Source: Pseudomonadota bacterium (GTDB lineage: Bacteria; Pseudomonadota; Gammaproteobacteria; Burkholderiales; Burkholderiaceae_D). Taken from it: 32,891 nt of DNA. The position numbers were made by a program, and so were the translations under genes. The notes under the pieces were generated by a model. The model did no database searches. It worked only from the letters and a program-made list of their open reading frames with translations, and had not been told where the DNA came from. Below, piece after piece: positions 24,509-32,087 of this stretch (positions within the stretch are counted from its first letter, which is position 1; every line of letters begins with the position of its first letter). The DNA lies in contig JAEZHR010000123.1 in assembly GCA_023416415.1 (NCBI GenBank), positions 1 through 32,891 of the forward strand, read 5' to 3'.

Positions 24509-25126
24509 TTACCTCACCGCCTTGATGTGCACGCCCAAGCCTTGCAGGTAGGCGATCAGCGCGTCCTGCTCGGTTTTGCCCTCCAGTTCCTTCGGCGCGG
24601 CCGCGATCTCTTCCTCGGTGTATGGATGGCCGAGTTTTTGCAGCGCGCGCATCTTGGGCTGAATAGATGCCGGATCGAGCTGCGCCTTGGCGAGCCACGG
24701 GTAGCCGGGCATGTTCGATTCCGGCACGACGTCACGCGGGTTATCGAGGTGGGCCCGATGCCATTCATCCGAATAACGGCCGCCCACCCGCGCCAGGTCC
24801 GGACCGGTGCGCTTGGAGCCCCACTGGAACGGACGGTCGTAGACGAATTCGCCGGCAACCGAGTAGTGGCCATAACGCTCGGTCTCGGCGCGGAACGGAC
24901 GGATCATCTGGGAATGGCAGTTGTAGCAGCCTTCCTTGACGTAGACGTCCCGACCAGCCAGGCGCAGTGCCGAATAAGGCTTCAGGCCCGCGACCGGCTC
25001 GGTGGTCGACTTCTGGAAGAACAGTGGAACGATTTCCACCAATCCCCCGACGCTCACGACCAGCACAATCAGGACGATCAGCAGCATCGGGCTGCGTTCG
25101 ATCAAGTCATGTGAAAACTTTTTCAT
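24509..25126 (-). CDS. ccoO: cbb3-type cytochrome c oxidase subunit II, monoheme cytochrome CcoO
   Basis: CcoO is the membrane-anchored cytochrome c that feeds electrons to the CcoN heme-copper centre. The 205-residue protein has an N-terminal helix (about residues 14-35), one heme-c site GCYNCHSQMIRPF at 66-78, and the family blocks DRPFQWGSKRTGPDLARVGGRYSDEWH and PESNMPGYPWL, which carries the axial Met. It lies 15 bases after ccoN and three before ccoQ. Confidence 0.97.
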   Translation of the reverse strand: MKKFSHDLIERSPMLLIVLIVLVVSVGGLVEIVPLFFQKSTTEPVAGLKPYSALRLAGRDVYVKEGCYNCHSQMIRPFRAETERYGHYSVAGEFVYDRPFQWGSKRTGPDLARVGGRYSDEWHRAHLDNPRDVVPESNMPGYPWLAKAQLDPASIQPKMRALQKLGHPYTEEEIAAAPKELEGKTEQDALIAYLQGLGVHIKAVR

Positions 25127-25141
25127 TGCGAAGCTCCAGTG

Positions 25142-26566
25142 TTATGCGTGTGCCACCACCGCCGGGATGCGGGTATCCACGGCCTGCGGATTGCGCAGCG
25201 TCATGACCGTGTTCCACGCCATGATGACCATGCCCACGAGGTACAGCAGGCCGCCAGCGAAGCGGATCACGTAGTACGGATAGGTGGCCTTGACCGACTC
25301 GACGAAGGTGTAGGTCAAGGTGCCATCCGGGTTCACGGCACGCCACATCAGGCCCTGCATCACGCCGGCGATCCACATGGCGGCGATGTACAGAACGATG
25401 CCGATGGTGGCCATCCAGAAGTGGACTTCGATGGCGCGCACGCTGTGCATCTGCCCCTTGCCTGCCAGGCGCGGCAGCAGGTAGTAGATCGAACCCATGG
25501 TGATGAAGCCGACCCAGCCGAGGGCGCCTGCGTGAACGTGGCCGACGGTCCAGTCGGTGTAGTGGGACAGCGCATTCACGGTCTTGATCGACATCATCGG
25601 ACCTTCGAAGGTCGACATGCCGTAGAAGGACAACGAGACGATCAGGAACTTAAGGACCGGGTCGTTGCGCAGCTTGTGCCATGCGCCAGAGAGGGTCATG
25701 ATCCCGTTGATCATGCCGCCCCAGGACGGTGCGAGCAGAATCAGCGAGAACACCATGCCGATCGATTGCGCCCAGTCAGGCAGCGCGGTGTAGTGCAGAT
25801 GGTGCGGGCCCGCCCACATGTAGGTGAAGATCAGCGCCCAGAAGTGCACGATCGACAGGCGGTAGGAGTAAACCGGACGCTCGGCCTGCTTCGGCACGAA
25901 GTAGTACATCATGCCGAGGAAACCCGCGGTCAGGAAGAAGCCGACCGCATTGTGGCCGTACCACCACTGAATCATGGCGTCCTGCACGCCTGCATAGGCC
26001 GAGAAGGACTTCATGGCCGAGACGGGCATCGCGATGCTGTTGACGATGTGGAGCAGCGCGACGGCCAGGATGAAGCCGCCGAAGAACCAGTTCGCCACGT
26101 AGATGTGCGAGACCTTGCGCATGACGATGGTGCCGAAGAAGACGATGGCGTAGGCCACCCAGACCAGCGCAATCAGCACGTCGATCGGCCATTCCAGTTC
26201 CGCGTATTCCTTGCCACTGGTGTAACCGAGCGGCAGCGAGATGGCCGCCGCAACGATGACGATCTGCCAGCCCCAGAAGGTGAATGCGGCCAGGCCGTCG
26301 GAGAACAGGCGCGTCTGGCTGGTGCGCTGAACGACGTAGTAGGAGGTTGCGAACAGGGCGGAACCGCCGAACGCAAAGATGACTGCATTGGTATGCAGCG
26401 GTCGCAGTCGGCCGTAGCTCAGCCAGGCGATGTCGAAGTTGAGGGCTGGCCAGGCCAGCTGAGCGGCGATGAATACGCCGACCAGCATGCCCACCACGCC
26501 CCACACTACTGTCGCGATCGCGAATTGCTTCACGACCTTGTAGTTGTAGTTCAGTGACGGTTCCAC
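25142..26566 (-). CDS. ccoN: cbb3-type cytochrome c oxidase catalytic subunit I CcoN
   Basis: CcoN is the heme b / heme b3-CuB subunit of the high-affinity oxidase used at very low oxygen; it pumps protons across the inner membrane. The 474-residue protein has about 12 helices. It shows heme and copper ligand motifs RPLHTNAVIFAFGG (near residue 58), WWYGHNAVGFF, MWAGPHHLHYT (the CuB His pair) and DWTVGHVHAGALGW. The start is GTG at 26566 with GGGAG seven bases upstream. An FNR box centred 70 bases before the start implies induction at low oxygen. Confidence 0.97.
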   Translation of the reverse strand: MEPSLNYNYKVVKQFAIATVVWGVVGMLVGVFIAAQLAWPALNFDIAWLSYGRLRPLHTNAVIFAFGGSALFATSYYVVQRTSQTRLFSDGLAAFTFWGWQIVIVAAAISLPLGYTSGKEYAELEWPIDVLIALVWVAYAIVFFGTIVMRKVSHIYVANWFFGGFILAVALLHIVNSIAMPVSAMKSFSAYAGVQDAMIQWWYGHNAVGFFLTAGFLGMMYYFVPKQAERPVYSYRLSIVHFWALIFTYMWAGPHHLHYTALPDWAQSIGMVFSLILLAPSWGGMINGIMTLSGAWHKLRNDPVLKFLIVSLSFYGMSTFEGPMMSIKTVNALSHYTDWTVGHVHAGALGWVGFITMGSIYYLLPRLAGKGQMHSVRAIEVHFWMATIGIVLYIAAMWIAGVMQGLMWRAVNPDGTLTYTFVESVKATYPYYVIRFAGGLLYLVGMVIMAWNTVMTLRNPQAVDTRIPAVVAHA

Positions 26567-26609
26567 GTAGGTTCTCCCAGGGGTGCGAAAGGACGGATGG
26601 CAGGGTACG

Positions 26610-26625
26610 TTTGCGGCACCGCAAA
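26610..26625. promoter_or_regulatory. Perfect inverted repeat in the ccoN promoter
   Basis: TTTGCGG and CCGCAAA flank a two-base CA spacer, only four bases downstream of the FNR box. If transcription starts 41.5 bases from the FNR centre (about 26,595), this repeat spans about -15 to -30, where a bound repressor would block the promoter. Confidence 0.55.
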
Positions 26626-26629
26626 AACT

Positions 26630-26643
26630 TTGACTCAGGTCAA
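26630..26643 (-). promoter_or_regulatory. FNR box of the ccoN promoter
   Basis: TTGAC-CTGA-GTCAA (read on the minus strand) is a symmetric FNR site with both half-sites in the common TTGAC form. A TACCCT hexamer (26607-26602) lies exactly where a class II FNR promoter would have its -10, although it is a weak -10. Confidence 0.85.
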
Positions 26644-26729
26644 AATGCCCAGAGAGCGAGCGGTGTTACGCAAATCCCCTTGAAAGTGCTCGCAACGCCG
26701 CATATTTCACGGCGACGAAACAGCGCATT

Positions 26730-26749
26730 GCGTGGCGCAAAAGCCACGC
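26730..26749 (-). terminator. Hairpin downstream of ccoS
   Basis: GCGTGGC and GCCACGC form a perfect seven-base stem with a six-base loop, 43 bases after the ccoS stop and upstream of the ccoN promoter. There is no T tract after it, so it is at best a weak terminator of the hemN-ccoS transcript. Confidence 0.45.
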
Positions 26750-26792
26750 ATGATTAACAAACAGGAAAGTAAGTAGCGCCGGTCCTCCGCGT

Positions 26793-27002
26793 TCAGTTCC
26801 GGGATGGGTCGTCCGGCGAGTCATCCGGCGCGGACTGCGACGGGCGCTTCGCCGCCGGAGCACGATCATCGTCCTGCAGCACGCGCATGCCGGGTCCGAC
26901 AAGATCGTCGAACTGCCCGCTGTCGGAGGCACGAAAGAAGATCCAGAGCGCGAGAAATACCAGCACGACGCTCATCGGGATCAGGATGTACAAGGATTCC
27001 AT
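26793..27002 (-). CDS. ccoS: cbb3 oxidase maturation protein CcoS
   Basis: CcoS is a small inner-membrane protein needed to insert heme and copper into cbb3 oxidase. The 69-residue protein has one helix (about residues 5-24, YILIPMSVVLVFLALWIFF), the typical RASDSGQFDDLVGPG motif directly after it, and a variable Asp/Pro/Ser-rich tail. The ATG at 27002 gives the usual MESLYILIP start. It begins 16 bases after the ccoI stop, the usual ccoI-ccoS order. Confidence 0.96.
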   Translation of the reverse strand: MESLYILIPMSVVLVFLALWIFFRASDSGQFDDLVGPGMRVLQDDDRAPAAKRPSQSAPDDSPDDPSRN

Positions 27003-27018
27003 TGTGCTGTTGCGGCCG

Positions 27019-29514
27019 TCAGGCGGCCGTTCCTTCCAGTGGGACGGCATGCCGCGTCATGTCGCCTGCCTGTGGCAGCCGGCGCAGGCGCAGCGCGTTG
27101 AGAACGACGACGGCGGAACTCGCCGCCATTCCGATGCCCGCCATCCAGGGGTTGAGCCAGCCGATTGCGGCGGCGGGAATCGCGGTCAGGTTGTAGAGAG
27201 TCGCCCAGGCCAGGTTCTGGCGGACCACGGCCATGGTTTGGCCGGCGGCTTCGCTGGCATCGACCACGGCCGACAGGCGCGGCGACAGCAGCACGGTATC
27301 GGCATGGGTCTGCGCAAGCGTCGCACCGCTTCCCATTGCAAAAGACACATCCGCCGCGCGCAGCACGGCCGCATCGTTGATGCCGTCGCCGACCATGGCG
27401 ACGACGGCGCCGCCGGCCTGCAGGCGCTGCACGAATTGCAGCTTCTGTTGCGGCAATGCGCCGCCATGCGCCTCCTTGATACCAGCCTCCGCAGCCACCT
27501 TCTCCGAGATGCCCTGCTCGTCTCCCGACAGCAGGATCACGTGCTTGCCGCGCGCCTCGAAGTGCCGCACCACGGACTGCGCATCGCTGCGCAGCACGTC
27601 ACTCAGATCGAAACGCGCCAGCCAGGCACCCTCGCGCCCAAGGTAGATCGAGCTTCCGTCGCCAGACGCGGGGGCCGGCGTGCCGGCCAGTTCCGCAACG
27701 AAGGCTGCGGAACCGATGCGCAGCCGGCTTCCGTCGACCTCTCCCTCGACACCGCGTCCGGCGTGCTGGGTGACGTGCAATACCTCCGGGTGCCAATCGC
27801 TCTTGCCGGCCGCTTCCGCCGCATCGATCAGCGCCACTGCCAGCGGATGCGCGCTGCTGCGCTCCATGGCGGCGGCGGCCTGCAGGCACCACGCGCGTTC
27901 GAGCGGGCCGAAGACGACCGTCTCGCGCAGTGTCGGCTTGCCGAGCGTCAGCGTACCAGTCTTGTCAAAGATGACATGGCTCACGCGATGCAGGGTTTCC
28001 AGCACGTGCGGCTGCACGACAAGCACGCCTTGGCGCACCAGACGATCGGTCGCCGCCGCCAGCGCACTCGGCGTGGCCATCGACAGCGCGCACGGACATC
28101 ACACGACCAGAACGGCAATGGCGATTGGCCAGGCGCGCGCCGGGTCCACCCATTGCCAGGTGAAGAAGATCACCAGCGCAAACAGCAGCAGACCGGCGAC
28201 GAACCATCCCGCGACCCGGTCGGCCCACAGCGCCAGCTGCGGCTTGGCCTGTCCGGCGCATTCGATCAGCTTGACCAGGGTCGACAGTGTGCTGTCGCGC
28301 GCCAGTGCGGTGACGCGCACCACGATGGCCTGGCTGGCATTGATCGCCCCGCCCGGCAGGCTTTCGCCGATGCCCTTGCGCTGTGGCCGGCTTTCACCGG
28401 TCAGAAGCGACAGGTCGGCCGTGGTCTCTCCTTCGACGATCACGCAGTCGGCCGCCACCGGCTCTCCGGGCTTGACCAGCAGATATTCGCCCGCCAGCAG
28501 GCGCGCTGCGGGCACGATCTCGGTCTCGCGCGACGCCGGAAAGCCGGGCATGCGAACCGCCGAAGTCGGCAGGCCGTGCTGCATGCGTTCCAGCGCCGAT
28601 GCCGCCTTGCGCCGCGCCATCAGTTCCAGATAGCGACTGCACAGCAGCAGGAAGATGAACATCGTCACGGAATCGTAATAGACGTCGCCCTGCCCCTTGA
28701 CGGTGGCAAACAGCGAGCCGGCGAAGGCGGCGCCTATGCCGAGCGCCACCGGCACGTCCATGCCGAGGGTGCGCGTGCGCAGGTTGCTCCAGGCACCGCG
28801 GAAGAACGGCAGTGCCGAGTAGAACACCGCAGGAATGGTCAGCAGCAGGCTGGCCCAGTTCATCAGGGCCTGCATGTCGATGTCCATGTCACCCTCGCCG
28901 GCCACGTAGACCGGAAAGGCGTACATCATCACCTGCATCATCGACAGGCCCGCAACGAAGAGCTGGCGGAACATTGTTTTCGAGGCCCGCTGCAGCTGCT
29001 CGCCATGGCGCACGGCATCGAAGGGATGGGCGGCGTAGCCGACCGCGCGCACGGCGCGCAGAATGTCGCTCGGCTTGCAAGTGACATCATCCCAGCGCAC
29101 ATGCAGACGCTCGGTGGCAACGTTCAGATTGATCGACCGCACGCCAGGCACCGCCGCCACGCGACGTTCGATCAGCCAGACGCAGGCGGAACAGCGTATG
29201 CCTTCGACGGAGAACACGGCTTCGCGCTCGCCTTGCGCCGGCGCGCTGGCGAACTGCTCCAGCACTTCCGGCGCGTCGTAAAGCGCCAGCTCGGCCGGAA
29301 CCAGGGTTTGTGCATCGCCGGTATCGGACCAGCCTTCGCGGCTGCGATAGTAATCCGACAATCCGTTGTCGACGATGGTCTGCGCCACGGCCTCGCAGCC
29401 GGGGCAGCACATGGCGCGCGCGGCTCCGTCAATCGTCACGCTCCAGGCGCCACCTTCGGGTACCGGCTGGCCGCAATGGAAGCAGCCTTGCGCTGCCTGC
29501 ATTTCTGCTCCCAT
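27019..29514 (-). CDS. ccoI: Copper-translocating P-type ATPase CcoI (FixI), interrupted by an in-frame TGA before the CPC motif
   Basis: CcoI exports copper towards the cbb3 assembly site. Read through codon 472, the frame gives an 831-position protein with every family part in order. These are an N-terminal Cys-rich region (C11, C14, C36, C37, C40), an HMA domain with GIRCSAC (C108, C111), and membrane helices. The LLTGES motif lies near 371, DKTGTLT near 516 and GDGIND near 710. Codon 472, at 28099-28101, is TGA, directly before CPCALSMATP. Family members usually have Thr or Ser there (VVTCPCAL). The two halves are in the same frame with no other damage. A restart at the ATG at 28080 would lack CPC and be useless. 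Explanations are a nonsense mutation, a sequencing error, or recoding. The ATG at 29514 overlaps the safE stop; the ATG at 29502 is also possible and has GGGAG in front. Confidence 0.88.
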
Positions 29515-30284
29515 CAGTGCACTCCCGGCGTCAGACACAGGGCATCCAGCCAGCCCAGGGACAAGCCGTGGCTTGCGCGCAGCAAACCGAGCAGGCCGAA
29601 ACCGAGCACGATGAGACCGGCAACGACGCGCACCGCGCGCCGGCGCGTGAACGTCTGCAATCGCACGCCGGCCATGCCGAGGCCGAACAGCAGCGGCAGC
29701 GTGCCGAGCCCGAAAGCCAGCATCACCATTGCACCGGAAGCAGCCGATCCGCTCATCATCGCGGTGAGCAGCACGCTGTATACCATCCCGCACGGAACCC
29801 AGCCCCACAAGCCGCCCAGCGCCAGCGCCTTGACCGGACTGTCGACCGGCAGCAGGTGCCGTACCAGAGGCTGCACGCGCCGCCAGATCACCTGCCCTGC
29901 CGTTTCCAGGCGCGCCAGACCACGCCATGCGTCCATCAGATACAGGCCGAGCGCGACCAGCATCAGATTGGCCAGCCAGTAGCCGCCGATCTGCAGGTTC
30001 GACATGAATGACAGCGTGCGCGCACCTTGCGCCACACCGCCAGCAATGGCACCAGCGAGCATGTAGCTTGCGATGCGACCGATATTGAATGTCACAACGT
30101 GCAGCGCATCGTCGATTGCGGCGCTCCGGGGCAGCACCGCCGCCTCGGCATGCACCGGCACCGGGAAAGGACGCCGCGCCCCCGCGGCAGAGAAGGCACT
30201 GACGATGCCGCCACACATGCCGATGCAATGCACCCCGCCCAGAAGGCCGACCAGGAAGATGGGGAGCAGTTGCAGTTCTGTCAC
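29514..30284 (-). CDS. SafE/TauE-like membrane protein of the cbb3 assembly locus (DsbD-like transmembrane family)
   Basis: This is a 256-residue polytopic membrane protein with about six helices. It belongs to the family annotated as sulfite exporter TauE/SafE (DsbD transmembrane-like). It has two Cys/Met-bearing motifs, GGVHCIGMCGGI near residues 16-27 and GLWGWVPCGMVYS near residues 158-170, each at the start of a helical repeat. Members next to ccoI/ccoS are thought to act in metal or thiol handling for cytochrome oxidase assembly; a sulfite export role is not supported here. The start is GTG at 30284, 12 bases after hemN, with no clear ribosome binding site, so translation may be coupled to hemN. 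The stop overlaps the ccoI start. Confidence 0.85.
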   Translation of the reverse strand: MTELQLLPIFLVGLLGGVHCIGMCGGIVSAFSAAGARRPFPVPVHAEAAVLPRSAAIDDALHVVTFNIGRIASYMLAGAIAGGVAQGARTLSFMSNLQIGGYWLANLMLVALGLYLMDAWRGLARLETAGQVIWRRVQPLVRHLLPVDSPVKALALGGLWGWVPCGMVYSVLLTAMMSGSAASGAMVMLAFGLGTLPLLFGLGMAGVRLQTFTRRRAVRVVAGLIVLGFGLLGLLRASHGLSLGWLDALCLTPGVH

Positions 30285-30296
30285 GAGGCGTGCGGG

Positions 30297-31724
30297 TCAG
30301 ATGGTTTTCGAATAACGCAGGCGCTCGCCTTCGTTCGGTTGGACAAGGTAGCGATCGAACACCATGCAGATGTTGCGGATCAGCAGACGCCCTTTCGGCG
30401 TGACGGAGATCCAGTCGGTGTCGACGTGCACCAGGCCGTCCGCTTCGAGTGCACGCAGCTTAACAAGTTCCTCGGCGAAATAGTTCGTGAAGTCAATCGG
30501 ATGGGCAAGCTCGAACGAACGAATCGAGAGTTCGAAATTGCACATCAAGGTCTGGATGATCAGACGCCTTAGCAGATCGTCCATCGACAGCCTGACGCCG
30601 CGCGCAATCGGCAGCTCTCCGCCCTCGATGCGTTCGTAATAGGCCTCCAGCGTCTTTTCATTCTGGCTGTAGGTCGCACCGACAGCGCTGATGGCAGAAA
30701 CGCCAACGGCAATCATCTCGGCGTCCGCATGCGTCGAGTAGCCCTGAAAGTTGCGATGCAACCGCCCCTGGCGCTGCGCGACGGCCAGGTCGTCCGTCGG
30801 CTTGGCGAAATGGTCCATGCCAATGTAGACATATCCCGCGGCCGTGAGACGCTTGATGCACAGCGAGAGCATGTCAAGCCGGGTCTCGGCGCTGGGCAGT
30901 TCGGTTTCGTCGATGCGCCGCTGCGGCTTGAACAGCTGCGGCATGTGCGCGTAATTGTAGATGGAAATGCGGTCCGGATCGGCTTCAATCACCTTGGCCA
31001 GCGTGCGTCCCATCGAGATCACATTCTGGCGCGGCAAGCCATAGATGAGATCGATGGAGACCGAGCGAAAGCGCGCTTCGCGCGCTGCCGCCATCGCCTG
31101 CATCGTGCAGGACTCGGGCTGGACACGATTGACCGCCTTCTGCACGTCGGGATCGAAATCCTGGACACCTAGGCTCAGGCGGTTGAAGCCCTGCGCGCGC
31201 AGGGCATGGATGCGCTGCGGCGTGACCGTGCGCGGATCGATCTCGATCGAAAACTCCCCGCGTTCGTCGGCGGCAAAGCGGAACCGGCGCCGCAGGTGCG
31301 CAAGCAGATCCTCCATCTGCTCGTCGCTCAGGTAGGTCGGCGTGCCGCCACCGAGATGCAATTGCTCGACCTGCTGGTTGGTGCCTTCGAACAGGCGTCC
31401 CTGCATCTCGATCTCGCGCTTGAGATAGGAAAGATAGGTCTCGGCGCGGCTGCGATTCTTCGTGACGACCTTGTTGCAGGCGCAGTAGTAGCACAGCATG
31501 TCGCAGAACGGGATGTGCACGTACAGCGACAGCGGATTGCGCGCTCCCATTGCGCGCATGGTATTGACCGCCTGCATGTAGTCGCCCATGTTGAAGTCCG
31601 GGCTGAAACGGTCCGCTGTCGGATAGGACGTATAGCGCGGTCCCTGCAGACTCTGCTTGCGTATGAGGGTCCCGTCGAACTGGACGTTCGAGATCGGATA
31701 CGCTGCGACGGGGGGCGGTGCCAT
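30297..31724 (-). CDS. hemN: Oxygen-independent coproporphyrinogen III oxidase HemN
   Basis: HemN is a radical-SAM enzyme that decarboxylates coproporphyrinogen III to protoporphyrinogen IX without oxygen, so heme synthesis continues when the cbb3 oxidase is needed. The 475-residue protein has the cluster motif CDMLCYYC (C74, C78, C81) followed by ACN, the SAM-binding QLHLGGGTPTYL, IEIDPRTVT and DLIYGLPRQ blocks, and the C-terminal HemN domain. The ATG at 31724 follows AGGAG with ideal spacing; an ATG at 31751 would add nine Gly/Ala-rich residues. It heads the hemN-safE-ccoI-ccoS transcript, under a class II FNR promoter. Confidence 0.96.
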   Translation of the reverse strand: MAPPPVAAYPISNVQFDGTLIRKQSLQGPRYTSYPTADRFSPDFNMGDYMQAVNTMRAMGARNPLSLYVHIPFCDMLCYYCACNKVVTKNRSRAETYLSYLKREIEMQGRLFEGTNQQVEQLHLGGGTPTYLSDEQMEDLLAHLRRRFRFAADERGEFSIEIDPRTVTPQRIHALRAQGFNRLSLGVQDFDPDVQKAVNRVQPESCTMQAMAAAREARFRSVSIDLIYGLPRQNVISMGRTLAKVIEADPDRISIYNYAHMPQLFKPQRRIDETELPSAETRLDMLSLCIKRLTAAGYVYIGMDHFAKPTDDLAVAQRQGRLHRNFQGYSTHADAEMIAVGVSAISAVGATYSQNEKTLEAYYERIEGGELPIARGVRLSMDDLLRRLIIQTLMCNFELSIRSFELAHPIDFTNYFAEELVKLRALEADGLVHVDTDWISVTPKGRLLIRNICMVFDRYLVQPNEGERLRYSKTI

Positions 31725-31773
31725 TGCTGCTCCTGCTGCGCCACCCTCCATGGGCGGCTTCTTGATGGGAGGC

Positions 31774-31815
31774 AGTGTATGAATCAGGGTTGGCAGATTC
31801 CTTGATCCAGGTCAA
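31774..31815 (-). promoter_or_regulatory. Class II FNR-dependent promoter of hemN
   Basis: The FNR box TTGAC-CTGG-ATCAA (31802-31815, read on the minus strand) differs from the consensus at one base. A -10 hexamer TACACT (31779-31774) lies at the distance that puts the box centre 41.5 bases upstream of the start point (about 31,767), the standard position for activation by FNR. Confidence 0.88.
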
Positions 31816-31903
31816 AACGGTCCGGCCGCCCCTCCGTTGCCCTATTGACAACCGATGTCGGCCGGCACGGGGAAGCGCGCCCGACGCGACAGACCTTGCA
31901 AAT

Positions 31904-31917
31904 TTGACTTGAATCAA
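31904..31917 (+). promoter_or_regulatory. FNR box upstream of the universal stress protein gene
   Basis: TTGAC-TTGA-ATCAA matches the FNR consensus at nine of ten positions. It lies 171 bases before the stress-protein start. A class II start point would fall near 31,952, leaving a leader of about 135 bases. No strong -10 is seen. Confidence 0.7.
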
Positions 31918-32087
31918 ATTTGACTGAAACAGGCCATCTCGTCCAGGCATTCCTCTGGACGCCGGGGGGACGCGCTTCTACGCTTGCGATGCACCTGCGC
32001 AACGGCATTCCGACCGATACACCACGTGTACGGCATCGCTTCCGCGAGCGCGAGGCGTTTCAAGCCAACCAGAAACTGAGGTGAGAC

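Noticed and set aside
25139..26557. A 472-codon plus-strand open frame opposite ccoN
   Set aside because: It mirrors ccoN almost end to end, and its His/Asp/Val-rich composition is a codon-bias shadow.
27019..28080. The C-terminal half of ccoI as a separate gene starting MATPSAL
   Set aside because: It begins inside the CPC-helix segment, lacks the transport cysteines and has no ribosome site; it is the continuation of one interrupted gene.
26887..29982. A 1031-codon open frame on the plus strand opposite ccoS, ccoI and the SafE-like gene
   Set aside because: It is antisense to well-recognised genes, is Arg/His/Gly-rich with no family motifs and no ribosome site, and is the usual by-product of GC-rich codon bias on the other strand.
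29515..30228. Upstream extension of the ccoI frame through the SafE-like gene
   Set aside because: The extension has no ATPase features and lies entirely inside another gene; the true N terminus is the Cys-rich region starting at 29514 or 29502.
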